A DNA stretch of 64,000 bases from Myxocyprinus asiaticus (lineage: Eukaryota; Chordata; Actinopteri; Cypriniformes; Catostomidae), in the NCBI RefSeq assembly GCF_019703515.2, contig NC_059351.1, positions 17,639,501 to 17,703,500 on the forward strand, in the 5' to 3' direction. Positions 48,932 to 61,269 of the stretch are shown here, piece after piece. The notes beneath the pieces were generated by a model, which had not been told where the DNA came from, ran no database searches, and was given only the letters and a program-made list of their open reading frames with translations. The position numbers and the translations under genes were made by a program. Every line of letters starts with the position of its first letter. Within the stretch, counting starts at the first letter, position 1.

Positions 48932-49586
48932 TCATGAACCATGCCGGGGCAGGATGTGCCGGATAGCCTCCATCTGCTGCTTCACTGTTGAGAACTGCTG
49001 GGCAAAGTCCTCGACGGTGTCGCCGAATAGGCCAACCTGGGATATAGGGGCAGCAAGGAACCGTGCCTTGTCGGCCTCACCCATGTCAACCAGGTTGAGC
49101 CAAAGGTGGTGCTCCTGGACCACTAAGGTGGACATCGCCCACCCGATAGACTGCGCCGTGACCTTCATCGCCCGGAGAGCGAGGTCGGTTGCCGAGCGCA
49201 GCTCCTGCACCAAATCTGGGGCAGAACTACACTCGTGCAGTTCTTTTAGCACCTTGGCTTGGTGGACCTGCAGGAGAGCCATGGCATGCAGGGCGGAGGC
49301 AGCTTGTCCAGCAGCAGTGTAGGCTTTGTCCGTCAGGGACGACATGAACCTCATACCCGTAGATCGAAGGACCGAGCCGGGGAGCCGCTGGGGTGGCTTG
49401 CTTTCTTACGAAAGCAAGCCGCGACCGCAACGTTGCCATGGTCATGTTCTCGCAGTGAGTACATGATCCATCCACGAAAGCTGTCTCCGTGTGGGTCGCG
49501 CCCAGACACGAAAGACAGCGATCGTGACCGTCCGAAGTTGAGAGGTAACGACCGCAACCAGAAATAACACACAAATGGAAAGGCAT
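48932..49586 (-). pseudogene. DIRS gag remnant
   Basis: The N-terminal part (from 49586) begins MPFHLCVISGCGRYLSTSDG and continues with a Cys-rich HDRCLSCLG segment, probably zinc-binding. The C-terminal part (to 48932) is in a different frame. The middle third present in copy 2 is missing. Gag packages element RNA. Confidence 0.75.
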
Positions 49587-49796
49587 CTTTAAAAAGATGC
49601 ATCTTTAAAAAGACATTCCGTGTGTGCCACTCTTTTAGAGAAATATACTCTTTTAGAAAAACATACTCTCTTTTTTTCTGCCGAAGCACCGAGGGGCGTT
49701 CTCTGCAGTGCACCAGTGCAGAGGAGGGAGAAGCCGCTGAAATGCACTGTCAGATCCAGCAGAGGTGAATGAACAGTCAGCTCAGTAAACAACGAC

Positions 49797-49998
49797 CGTT
49801 CGGCTCCGAAGAGAAAATCTGAATGAGTGGTTGCACACCAGCTCCTTTTATACCCATATGTCCAGGGGAGTGGTATGCAAATACCACTCGCCAATTTTCA
49901 TTGGCCTTTTATCAAAGACCAGAGGTGTTTCGGGCTCCCAAGAGTGACCCGTAGTGTCACTACATCGACACAACGTCGAGTGAGTGACAGATAGGGAA
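49797..49998. repeat. DIRS copy 1 terminal repeat
   Basis: Equivalent to 59451-59649 and, inverted, to 54664-54890. It contains TATACCC and ends GACAGATAGGGAA. Confidence 0.75.
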
Positions 49999-50253
49999 CT
50001 AATGATCTACATTTTTTTGACACTGATAATACTGTAACTACACTGAACTAAGAATCTATACAGGACTTTAAAAAGCTGTTTAATAGCCGAGGTAGCCATT
50101 AATAAAGCATGCTTGCTTTGTTTTATTTAGCATTAAATATGATTGGGCCTGTGGAATATTGTTCACATTTTTCACCGTAATAATTAATTACTAGAAACTG
50201 GTTTCCAAACTTCTCTTCTAATTTTCAGATTTGTCAAAATCTGACAAGCATCC

Positions 50254-50510
50254 TTAAAGTGATAGTTCAACCATAAATTAATATTCTGTTAATATTAATA
50301 TTTCTACACCCCCATGTTGTCCCAAACCTGTGTGACTCTGACAGTCTCAATCACCATTCCCTTTTAAAATATGGAGGAAAAAAACTTGCAGTTAAGTAAA
50401 TGGTGACTGTGGAGAACACTGTGTCTGACATCTCTTTAATTGTGTTGCATTGAAGGAAGAAAGACATACAGGTTTGGAATAACACGAGGGTGAATGATTA
50501 AAGAATTTAC
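50254..50510. mobile_element. Palindromic family 2 copy
   Basis: It begins TTAAAGTGATAGTTCAACC. The inverted arm is at 50440-50510 (GAAGAAAGACATACAGGTTT, then GAGGGTGAATGATTAAAG). Confidence 0.6.
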
Positions 50511-51524
50511 AATAATAGTTCAGTAGTTCGGAAGTTAATGTAATCCTGCTTAGAGGATAACGTAAACTTTTGTGGCTCGCTGTCCTGGGCGAAGGGCTCG
50601 AGGCTCGAGGCTTGACTGGAGCACGAATACCCCCCAAAAGATGCCATAAAATGGGACAGCGAACTGTTGTCTACGGAGCCTTGTATTTGAGATGAGATTA
50701 AGTATTTTACGATGCCTCTTGTACCCCCCAAAAAAGAATGTGAAACGATTAAATGAATTTGAGGGAGGGGGAGGCCCTTGCTGAGCCCTGTGAGAGGTGG
50801 TCAGAGGTGCCAAGATATGATAGAACGAGTGGGGGCCACTAGTGGAGGCAGCCTCGCACTAGGGTCTGCTCGGGGGATAGGAAACTGGGAGTGTAGAATA
50901 GGTAGAGATGGAGAATGAAAATAGGCGGAAGCACTGAAGAGACAGTGGTGGTTGTGGCCACGTGGAAATGATCTCTGTGAGAGCTGAAATGCGTCGGAGG
51001 GATCGTTACGCCCAAACGTGGGAACCCCCACTGCGGTTCAAACGGTAGAGCCCTTGAGTGCTTAAGGCTGGCCCGTCCTGCGTTGTGGGACAGGGGGCTT
51101 CTGGACTGGCCGGGGTGGACCCCAGCTGCGTTCAAATGGTGGGGCTGGCCTTAAGCACTCAAGGGCTCTACCGTAAGATAAGAGAACATATGAGCAGTCG
51201 TAGAGAGCTGTTTGACATGTATACAAAGCCGAAGCAGCCGGTTTGCAGAAGCAACTTCATGCTATAAACTGCTTCGGCAAATAGAGCATAGAAATTAAGA
51301 CAGGGTACAAATATAGCACTTAATGTGGTAGTGGTCAATACTGAAAAAAACAAATGAGCTGCTGTGGCAGCTTCTGTTGAATAACGAGATTGTTTAGATG
51401 GATGAGCTGTTCTGATGAAGGCGAATGCTTTGCAGCGAAGTTGTGTCTGATGATCCGAGTCACTTGCGTGGGTCTATTCTTGGGCAATGGGCGGGGCCGA
51501 ATGCCGAAAGACTCGACGCCATGT
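50511..51524. other. Unassigned GC-richer segment next to LINE end
   Basis: The segment differs in composition from flanks and contains a strong inverted repeat (51042-51174). Several overlapping minus-strand open frames have no domain I recognise. It may be an unidentified repeat. Confidence 0.35.
51042..51174. repeat. Perfect 26-bp inverted repeat with 81-bp loop
   Basis: The arm 51042-51067 (ACGGTAGAGCCCTTGAGTGC...) is exactly complementary in reverse to 51149-51174. The loop is GC-rich and contains TGCGTTCAAATGGTGGGGCT, related to CTGCGGTTCAAACGGTAGAG just before the left arm. Confidence 0.8.
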
Positions 51525-52699
51525 ACTTCTTCTTCTTTTCTGTTTTATGGCAGGTGGCACCAGCGTTAAGGTGCATTACCACCACCTACTATGTTGGAAT
51601 GCGGACCAGAGTTATCTATCCCTTTAACATCAAAAAATTAAACAATTAAAATAATAATAAAAATTATAAATAAATAAATATAACTGTATTTCACTTAACA
51701 CTAAATTCATTTGATCAGCCCAGTTTCTTTCAAATAATGGAATAGACTCCCTAACCCAATGGTAAATACATTTTTAGACTCATTTCTTCCACTCCAAGCT
51801 TCCTGATTTACCTCGTTAATGTTTCTCGTTCTCGAGAGTATTTTTGGCAATGACAGATGACATGCACCACTGATTCCCCTATTTGACAGTGCTCACATAG
51901 TCCTGAGGGATGTTTATTTATTAAGTGCAGTGTTTTATTAAGCCTGGTATGTCCTACCCTCAGCCTTGTTAAGATGTTCTTCTCTTTAGTACTCCTTTTA
52001 GTTGTCCTCACTGTGCCCACCCCTCACTGTACTGCATAAAATTGTCATCCTGTGTTTCCTGTATCCCAACTGTGATGCCACTTTTTAATGATGCTTCTTT
52101 TGATTATTCCTTTTGCTTCATATTTACTGAGTGAAATGTCCATGATCTCCTCATGTTTCAGAGCCTGTTTTGCTAATGCATCCACAATTGTATTATCCTT
52201 TATCCCTCTGTGAGCTGGTATTCACATAAATGTTATCATATTATTCATATTTTTAAATCTGTACAGAGCTTCATATATCTCATTAACTATATCCTGCCTA
52301 CTGTGAGATGTGAATGACTGTAATGACATTAATGCAGAACACAAATCTGTACAAAGAACATCCTTTTTAATTTGTAACTCTTCTACCCACTGTAATGCTG
52401 TTGTTAATGCCATCATCTCGACTGTGTATACGGACAAATGATCTGATGTTCTTCTTTTAACAGAAACTTGTAAGGCTGGAATACTAAAAGCAAAACCTGT
52501 GCTTCCTGTATTAGGATCCTTGGATCCATCAGTATATACTGGAACAAATGTTTGATACATTTTTTGTAACCTATCTTCAACAAAGACTACTATATTTCCA
52601 AAACCTTTATATACCTGCATTTCCTTCAGAATATAGAAATCAACTGACACAGAGGGAGGCAGTCAGGGTGGTGTTACTGATAACTGTACTGTGAGAATA
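51525..52699 (-). mobile_element. LINE 3' segment (RNase H, C-terminus, 3' tail)
   Basis: Minus-strand LINE end. The 3' UTR near 51525-51780 ends in an AAGAAGAAG tail (51522-51536 in reverse), and its GGTGGTAATGCACC motif is common at ends of fish LINEs. Coding remains lie at 51808-52650. The right boundary is the Tc1 insertion at 52700. Confidence 0.75.
51808..52650 (-). pseudogene. LINE RNase H domain and C-terminal region
   Basis: The RNase H core reads VYTDGSKD (first Asp), YTVEMMALTTAL (Glu), VLCTDLCSALMSL (second Asp) and, after a frame change, PAHRGIKDNTIVDALAKQA near 52150-52210 with the last Asp. A C-terminal stretch follows with RVGHTRLNKTLHLINKHPSG and the Cys/His-rich LCEHCQIGESVVHVICHC, probably a zinc knuckle. 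An RNase H in a vertebrate LINE suggests an I/Nimb-like clade, tentatively. At least one frameshift and stops between pieces. Confidence 0.75.
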
Positions 52700-54314
<1,615 letters not shown>

Positions 54315-54663
54315 TATATCTTTTCTGATTGAATGTAATGTCTCTGGCTACTTTCTCACTGCTCCATGCAAAACACTCTCATTTGGCCCTTTCTTTCTCC
54401 CAACATGGAAGAAGTACTTTGGTTGTTTCTGAATGTCCTTGAAGATTTGCCCAGTAGTTCATCATTAACTGTTTGCGTCTAACATGTGGTGGCATTTCCT
54501 CCACCTCAACCTGAAGAGCAGACACAGGAGTCATTTTGAAACCACCACAACAAAGTCTCAAAGCTTGAGTTTGCACCACCTCCAACATCTTTAACAAGGT
54601 TTTTGCTGCTGAACAATAAGCAACACACCATAGTCTGACACTGATCTAATCAATGCTACATAA
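54315..54663 (-). mobile_element. LINE middle segment between Tc1 and DIRS
   Basis: The minus strand encodes MLYVALIRSV-like sequence then LLKMLEVVQTQALRLCCGGF and VEVEEMPPHVRRKQLMMNYW, the connector between RT and RNase H in fish LINEs. The left neighbour is Tc1, the right neighbour DIRS copy 2. Confidence 0.75.
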
Positions 54664-54890
54664 CGTCATGGTTACTTTCATAACCTCCGTTCCCTGATGG
54701 AGGGAATGAGTCGTTGTGTCGATGTAGTGACACTAGGGGTCACTCTTGGGAGCCCCAAACACCTCTGATCTTTTTTTAAAAGGCCAATGAGAATTGGCGA
54801 GTGGAATTTGCATGCCACTCCCCTGGACATATGGGTATAAAAAGAGCTGGTATACAACCACTCATTCAGGTTTTGTGCTGAGGAGCCGAG
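54664..54890. repeat. DIRS copy 2 left inverted terminal repeat
   Basis: Inverted match to 59451-59649 from the TTGTGTCGATGTAGTGACAC block through CACTCATTCAG. The outermost 45-50 bases (CTCCGTTCCCTGATGGAGGG) are unique to this end, and are repeated in inverse within the internal complementary region. Confidence 0.8.
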
Positions 54891-54943
54891 ATAAGGTCCC
54901 AGCCATTTCAGCATGTAGTTCAGCGTTGTGGCAAGAGGGACAC

Positions 54944-55050
54944 AACGTCTCATTCCCTCCATCAGGGAACAGAGGTTACGAAAGTAACCATGACGTTCCC
55001 TATCTGTCACTCACTCGACACTGTGTCGATGTAGTGACACTTGGGGTCCC
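54944..55050. repeat. DIRS copy 2 internal complementary region
   Basis: The half 54944-54995 is the reverse complement of the left outer end. The half 54996-55050 (TTCCCTATCTGTCACTCACT...) is the reverse complement of the right outer end. The two meet at TGACG|TTCCC. This joined structure is the template feature thought to allow DIRS elements to restore their ends through a circular intermediate. Confidence 0.8.
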
Positions 55051-55814
55051 TATACAAAAACTAACTGAACTGTGTTACGTGAAGTGGCAGTGTGTGACGG
55101 GCAGACTGCTGTGTGCCTCGTAGCCAGCGCACCAGGCTGTCACGTAACCTCCCCCAACGTTCTTTATGAGCGTCGAACAGTCCTTCAGGAACAAGTCGAC
55201 TGCCCAACGAATAGGTGGACAGGCTAGCCCAGCCGAGGCCTCTTTTCCTTCACTTTTCTCCCCAAAAAGAGTGGAATTTGTTAACTGACTGGGAGCCCTA
55301 AGTGTTTATGTCGGGGGGGTGTCACTCCCAAGGGGAAGACACCACGGAGACCATGCCATGCCCAAAAAAGGGGGGGTATTTTGAGTGGAAATACATCACA
55401 TGGTCTTTACTGTGCCTTGTCGGAAGTATGTCATGTGGAGAGGTCCCATGGTAGGTCCTACCCAAAGGGGGAGGAGTTTCTACAAAGCATGGCGACCGGG
55501 GGCACAAGGGCCCCTGCCCAAGGAAGACGCAGTTTACCGACAGGGAAATTATTTTGTGGAAAATATCACATGGGGTTACCTTCGGGGAAACCAGCACATG
55601 CGGAGCACCTACCTCAGTAAAGGGCCTCATTAGCGCACTTACTGAGCCGGCAGTGAGTTTCTCCGCAAACTCAACTGCCACAGGGCTAAGAAGGAAAGTC
55701 ATCCAGGGATCACAGTCTGTGAACAATACTGGGAGTCAAGAGCGCACGTCTTCCACTCAAGGGAGGGGAAAGGCGCTATACGCAAGCGGTACACCTGGCC
55801 AGTTGTCCCGGAAC

Positions 55815-57047
55815 TTACCTGCTCGTGCCTGCCACTACTCGGGACAAGACCAGCTCAACCCGGAGATTGTAGAACCTCGCAAAGGTGTTGGGTTCTGCCC
55901 AGCCCGCTGCTCTGCAGATGTCTGCCAAAGAGGCGCCACTGGCCAGGGCCCAGGAGGCCTCCACACTCCTGGTAGAGTGGGCTCGTAACCCCGCAGGGGG
56001 TGGCACGACCTGAGCCTGATATGCCATCATGATGGTGTCAATGACCCAGTGGGCGATCCTCTGTTTGGAGACAGCACTTCCTTTCCGCTGTCCACCAAAG
56101 CAGACAAAGAGCTGCTCGGAGCTTCTAAAGCTCTGCATGCGATCCAAATAAATGCGTAAAGTTCGCACCGGACACAACAACGCCAATGTTGAGTCTGCCT
56201 CCGCCTGGGGCAGCGCTTGCAGGTTCACCACCTGATTCCTACAAGAGGTCATGGGAACCTTGGGCACATAGCCCGGTTGGGGTCTCAGGATCACGTGAGA
56301 GTAACCCGGACCAAACTCCAGGCATGATTCGCTGACAGAGAACGCCTGCAGGTCCCCTACCCTCTTGATGGAAGTGAGTGCAGTCAGGAGGGCAGTCTTC
56401 AAAGAGAGTGCCTTAAGCTCAGCTGACTCCAAGGGCTCAAAGGGAGCTCCCCGTAGACCCTGGAGGACTACAGAGAGGTCCCACGGGGGCACGAGGCATG
56501 GTCTAGAGGGGTTCAACCTCCTAGCGCCTCTCAGGAACCTGATGATCAAGTCATGCTTCCCCAATTACTTACCATCTACCGTATCATGATGAGCCAAAAT
56601 AGTGGCTACATACACCTTCAAGGTGGAGGGGGACAGCCGCCCCTCCAACCTCTCCTGCAGGAAGGGAAGCACCGATCTGACTGCACATCTCTGGGGGTCT
56701 TCGTGTTGGGAAAAACACCACTTAGTGAACAGACACTACTTCAAGGCATACAGGCGCCTCGTAGAGGGAGCCCTAGCCTGAGTGATTGTGTCTACCACCG
56801 CAGGCGGTAGGCCACTTAAGTCCTCTGCGTCACGTCCAAATGCCAGACGTGGAGATTCCAGAGGTCTGGTCATGGGTGCCAGATGGTGCCCCGTCCCTGA
56901 GAAAGAAGGTCCTTCCTCAGGGGAATTTGCCGGGGGGGGCTGTCGTGAGGAGCGTGAGATCCAAGAACCATGTCTGAGTGGGCCAGTAGGGTGCTTCTTG
57001 GATGACTTGCTCCCCGTCCTCCCTGACCTTGCACAGAGTCTGTGCAA
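55815..57047 (-). pseudogene. DIRS tyrosine recombinase
   Basis: Tyrosine recombinase integrates the circular DNA copy without target duplication. The N-terminal part (57047-56736) and C-terminal part (56564-55815, 249 codons) are in one frame separated by stops. Catalytic residues are visible: Arg in SIKRVGDLQAFSV, the HxxR box in LRAHSTRSVEASWALASG, and the Tyr in NTFARFYNLRVE. Preceding segments (KHDLIIRFLRGARRLNPSRP, FEPLESAELKALSLKTALLT) match copy 3. Confidence 0.88.
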
Positions 57048-57774
57048 GTAGGCTCATTGGGGGAAACGCATACTTGCGTAGTCCAGGGGGCCAGCTGTGT
57101 GCCAACGCATCTATACTGAGAGGTGCCTCAGTCAGGGCGTACCAAAGCGGGCAGTGGGAGGATTCCCGGGAAGCAAACAGGTCTACCTGTGCTCGACCAA
57201 ATTGACTCCAAATCAGCTGGACCACCTGAAGGTGGAGTCTCGACTCTCCCCTGAGGGTAACCTGATGTGACAGCGCGTCCACTGCGGTGTTGAGGTCGCC
57301 CGGGATGTGAGTGGCTCGTAGCGACTTGAGGCGCTGCTGACTCCAGAGGAGGAGACGGCGGGTGAGTTGTGACATGCAATGGGAGCATAGATCGTGTCGG
57401 ACATACCGGCGGGTGGGGCCTTGCGGCAGGGCAGAGCTCGAGGTGCCACATCGAGGGGATCCGAGCCCTGTGGCTGCGCTGAGTCCAGGGACATCGTAGC
57501 ACTTACCTGGTTCCTGCTGCCCACCATAAGATTGGCCGAAGGGGAGGAGGAGGAGTCTGGTCCCCGTAGTCCAACAAACCCAATCTTGTGTGGGCGTGTT
57601 TGTGCCACAGCTGGGCGCACAGGGGCAGGGGGACCGCTGCTGGAGCGCCATACCTGAAAAGATGAGACGGTGGATGGTGGTCGTGACGACGGCTGTGCAC
57701 ACCGGACATGTGACCCAGGGAACAATTAAACTACTCTTTTGCTGAAATTTTGGGTACCGCAGCCTCTTGGGCAT
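56917..57774 (-). pseudogene. Internally deleted DIRS ORF2 (RNase H C-terminus fused to N-terminal leader)
   Basis: A single open frame of 285 codons joins the leader upstream of RT (MPKRLRYPKF, PCAPSCGTN) directly to the last part of RNase H and its tail (CMSQLTRRLLLWSQQ, THIPGDLNTAVDALSHQVTL, DALAHSWPPGLRKYAFPP). Comparison with copy 1 places the deletion joint at about 57391 and the loss at about 1.3 kb, kept in frame. No polymerase active site remains. Confidence 0.8.
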
Positions 57775-57976
57775 GCAGTGCAGTTAAACGAAAACAAAAC
57801 AAAAGATTCTCCTCCTGGCCCTCCACCGGGGGATGGAGTGGTCTGCTTACCAGCTCCTGTGTAGCAGGTCTCCTTGCCCCTGGGTCGCCTGTCTCAGGAG
57901 CGCTTCGAAGCCTTCCTCGGGTTCTTAGCAGCCAGCCGTGAGACTGGTGGCGTCTGCTTCCTGCGCTGGGCTCTAG

Positions 57977-59221
57977 TCAGGTCTGGACCACGGGAGCGGG
58001 CTGCGGTGGAGCCGATGTCGTTGCAGCAGGAGGACACCCTTGGCGATAAGCAGATGGGGTGCGGGGTCTTGCACCACGCCGGGGCAGGATGTGACGTATG
58101 GCCTCCGTCTGCTGCTTCACCGCCGAGAACTGCTGGGCAAAGTCCTCGACGGTGTAGCCGAACTGCGCCGTGACCTTCGTCGCCCGGAGAGTGAGGTCGG
58201 TCGCCGAGCGCAGTTCCTGCATCAATCCCGGTTCAGAACTACCCTCGTGCAGTTCTTTTGGCGCCTTGGCTTGGTGCACTTGCAGGAGAGCCATGGGGTG
58301 CAGGGCGGAGGCAGCTTGTCCAGCGGCACTGTAGGCCTTAGCCATTAGGGATGACGTAAAGGGGAGTTTCGGGCACCTGCGCCAGGTGGTGGCATTCTGT
58401 AAACATAAGTGCACCGCAAGCAACTTATCCACCTGGGGGATCACCGAGTACCCCCTGGCCGCTCCGCCATTGAGGGTAGCGAGAGCGGGGGAGCTGATAG
58501 ATTGGGACCAGGCAGTTAAAGGTGCCTCCCACGATATTGTCAACTCCTCATGCACTTCCGGGAAGAAAGGAACGGGGGCAGGGCATGGCTGTGAGCGGCG
58601 CCCCGAGCCCAGGAACCAATCATCGAGCCGCGAGGGTTCTGGGGAGAGTGGAGGGTTCCACTCTAGCCTGACACTCGTGGCCGCCCGGGAAAGCATGTCC
58701 GTCATTTCCATGTCAGCCTGGGACTGGGCGAACATTCCCGAAGGAGGAAGCCCAGTCGAAGTCTCTGCGTCTGACTGGACGAGCCCACTCTCTGATGCTG
58801 CGCTCGATAACTCATCCTCTTCCTGGGCTCTGAACGAGGGGTCGAACTCACCCTGAGATGAGCCAGCAATCTCGTCTGAGCGCACAACTGGGGCAAGCGA
58901 GCGTGCTGGGGAATGGGAGGTCCGTGGGGGGATACCCGGCGGAGGTGGTCCCATTGAGGTCCCCAAATCGCCCCCAGTGCTAACCGGCACAGCCTCATAC
59001 CCGTAGGTAGAAGGACCAAGGCGGGGAGCCACTGGGGTGGCTTGCTTTCTTACGAATGCAAGCTGCGACCGCAACGTTGCCAAGGTCATGTTCTTGCAAT
59101 GAGGATCCACGAACGATGTCTCCGCGTGGGCAGTGCCCAGACATGTAAGACAGCGATCGTGGCCATCAGAAGTGGAGAGATAACGACCGCAACCAGGAAT
59201 AACACACAAACGGAAAGGCAT
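57977..59221 (-). CDS. DIRS gag, open 414-codon frame
   Basis: It starts MPFRLCVIPGCGRYLSTSDG, with Cys and His residues spaced like a zinc-binding motif (HDRCLTCLG). A proline/serine-rich middle and a C-terminal AAGQAASALHPMALLQVHQA region conserved with copy 1 follow. The frame is open for its whole length. Compared with copy 1 a segment of about 40 residues is missing near the C-terminal third. It presumably forms the nucleoprotein particle of the element. It starts about 430 bases inside the element, after the TATA-containing terminal repeat. Confidence 0.8.
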   Translation of the reverse strand: MPFRLCVIPGCGRYLSTSDGHDRCLTCLGTAHAETSFVDPHCKNMTLATLRSQLAFVRKQATPVAPRLGPSTYGYEAVPVSTGGDLGTSMGPPPPGIPPRTSHSPARSLAPVVRSDEIAGSSQGEFDPSFRAQEEDELSSAASESGLVQSDAETSTGLPPSGMFAQSQADMEMTDMLSRAATSVRLEWNPPLSPEPSRLDDWFLGSGRRSQPCPAPVPFFPEVHEELTISWEAPLTAWSQSISSPALATLNGGAARGYSVIPQVDKLLAVHLCLQNATTWRRCPKLPFTSSLMAKAYSAAGQAASALHPMALLQVHQAKAPKELHEGSSEPGLMQELRSATDLTLRATKVTAQFGYTVEDFAQQFSAVKQQTEAIRHILPRRGARPRTPSAYRQGCPPAATTSAPPQPAPVVQT

Positions 59222-59450
59222 CTTTAAAAAGACGCGTCTTTAAAAAGACGTTCTGTGTGTGCCACTCTTTCAGAAAGAAAATATACTCTATTAGAATATA
59301 CTCTTTTAAATGTTCTGCCGAAGCGCCAAGGGGCATTCTCTGCAAACCACAGATGCAGAGGAGGAGAAGCCGCTGAAATACACCGTAAGATCCAGCAAGG
59401 AGAGGTGAATGAACTCTGTGGATGAATTCAGCTCAATGAATAGAACCGCT

Positions 59451-59649
59451 CGGCTCCGAAGAGAAAATCTGAATGAGTGATTGCATACCAGCTCCTTTTA
59501 TACCCGTATGTCCGGGGGAGTGGCATGCAAATTCCTCTCGCCAATTCTCATTGGCCTTTTAAAAAAAGATCAGAGGTGTTTGGGGCTCCCAAGAGTGACC
59601 CCTAGTGTCACTACATCGACACAACGTCGAGTGAGTGACAGATAGGGAA
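59451..59649. repeat. DIRS copy 2 right inverted terminal repeat
   Basis: Inverted partner of 54664-54890. It ends GTGAGTGACAGATAGGGAA. Confidence 0.8.
59494..59502 (-). promoter_or_regulatory. TATA box in DIRS terminal repeat
   Basis: TATAAAAGG on the minus strand, about 270 bases upstream of the gag start codon and pointing towards gag. The same box is kept in the terminal repeats of the other copies (TATAAAAAG at 54836 and TATAAAAGG near 61442 on the + strand). Confidence 0.45.
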
Positions 59650-61269
59650 ATATTTCTAATTGCAGATCTACTCACTCCCCATAAACCTCTCATCACATTC
59701 AATATCTTTTTACACATGGTGATTATATTATGAAAATGTTCATTCCATGTTAACTTTGTGTCAAACTACACACCCAGGATCCTTAAGACTTTCACTTATT
59801 CTATCCTTTGCCCATACATCTTTATCTGTGTATCAAGGCCTCTCTTTCTAAGGACATTATTGTTTTGGTTTTTTCTACTGAAAACTTGAATCCCCATGAA
59901 TGTGACCATTTTTCAACCACTTTAACTGTCTTTTGTATTTTTCCCATAATATGATTAATATTCTTTCCACTTTTCCACAAGGCTCCGTCATCAGCAAACA
60001 ATGACCGTCCAGTATCGCCCTGGACTTGAGAAAAAACATCATTAATCATAATGGAAAAGAGTACTGGACTAATGACACTGCCCTGAGGAGTACCATTATC
60101 TACCATATAATTTCATGATAAAGCTGTCCCAATTCTGAAATAAATCTATCAAATAAAAAGGCTTTAATCCAATTATATGTTCTACCTGCTATTCCTATCA
60201 TATGTAATTTGATCATTAATCCTTCCTTCCAAACCATATCATATGCCTTTTCTACATAAAATACTGCCATTACAGATTCTTTATTAACCTGTGCTTTCTT
60301 AATCTCTGTTTCCAGACACATAACAGGGTCCATGGTTCCTCTCCCTCTCCTAAAACGACTCTGATGAGGTGATAGATTTCCTCTACTTTCCATATAAAAT
60401 GCTAGTCTTTCAGTAATCATTCTTTCCATTATCTTTCCAATGTGGGATGTCAGTTCTATAGGCCTATAGTTCATTGGATTTGATGGGTCCTTCCCTGGTT
60501 TCCTGATAGGAATAATCACTGCCTCTTTCCATCCAGTTGGCAATTTTCCCACTTCCCATACATTATTATAAAAAACTAGCAGCTTCATAGATGCTAAAAA
60601 CACCTAACTGTTTTAGCATTACATAGCAGATTTCATCCATCCCAGGAGATCCTCTTCATTTATTCCAAGGTAAATGGAGCATCCATTGTACTGTTAATAT
60701 CGTCCCTTCTCTCAAAAATTTCCCTTCCTCTCTTGCCCTCCTCAGTCAAGTTATTAGAACTATGAATATGAGTAAGTGCCTTCGCTATCATCTCTGCCTT
60801 CTCTTCATCAGACATGGCTGCTTCCTCCCCCATCTTCAGAGCAGGATACAGCCATTCCCTCCTGATTCCTCTCATGTTTCTAATCATGCCCCAAACATCT
60901 CCTACAGGTGTTGATCTACCAATTTTATTAAAAAAAATCTGCCAGCATTGCCTTTTTGTTTTACGCATAATTTTCCTAACCTTTGCTTGCGCTTGCTTAT
61001 ATTTAATTAAATTCAGAAAATTATGAGTTCTTCTTAATATTCTGAGAGCTTTATTCCTTTCTTTAACTACTCTACAACACTCATCTGTCAACCAGGGAAC
61101 CGCCTTCCTCTTCGTTCTTCCTTTACTTTTAGAAATTGACTGATTAGCAACTTCTAGTAATGCTGTTTTAAACTTTTTATCAGTCTTCTCAATATCTTAA
61201 TTTAAGTCTATTTTATCCGTTTCTATCTCGCAAATATATTTAAACCTTTCCCATTTTGCACTGCCAAAT
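59650..61269 (-). mobile_element. LINE 5' segment (reverse transcriptase) between two DIRS copies
   Basis: Minus-strand RT-coding DNA bounded by DIRS copy 2 on one side and DIRS copy 3 on the other. The endonuclease part would lie beyond copy 3, outside the window. Confidence 0.8.
59822..61091 (-). pseudogene. LINE reverse transcriptase, broken
   Basis: Segments in order: WLTDECCRVVKERNKALRIL, a basic linker (KVRKIMRKTKRQ), TPVGDVWGMIRNMRG, then RT motifs PIRKPGKDPSNPMNYRPIEL, SRFRRGRGTMDPVMCLETEI, AVFYVEKAYDMVW, GTPQGSVISPVLFSIMIND and LFADDGALWKSG with the active-site Asp pair. Motif A reads FYVEKAYD where fish LINEs normally have an Asp before VEKAYD, so a catalytic residue seems lost. 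A frameshift near 60103 and stops near 60604-60660 break the frame. Confidence 0.82.

Larger units (their letters stand above)
46686..49998 (-). mobile_element. DIRS-type retrotransposon copy 1 (3' part missing)
   Basis: Gag and RT-RNase H lie on the minus strand, and the gag-side inverted terminal repeat is at about 49797-49998. The tyrosine recombinase and the other terminal repeat are absent: the match to the other copies stops at about 46686. This copy also lacks roughly 0.6 kb of central gag compared with copy 2. It is the only copy here with the RT domain. Confidence 0.85.
54664..59649 (-). mobile_element. DIRS-type retrotransposon copy 2 (complete ends, RT deleted)
   Basis: Both inverted terminal repeats, an internal complementary region, gag, a deleted ORF2 and tyrosine recombinase are present, all genes on the minus strand. 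Inserted in the LINE without target duplication: removing it restores the LINE reading frame (…AIRN then YVALIRS…). About 1.3 kb covering RT and the start of RNase H has been lost at about 57391. Length 4986 bp. Confidence 0.9.

Noticed and set aside
58386..58856. 156-codon + strand frame
   Set aside because: Antisense shadow of DIRS gag.
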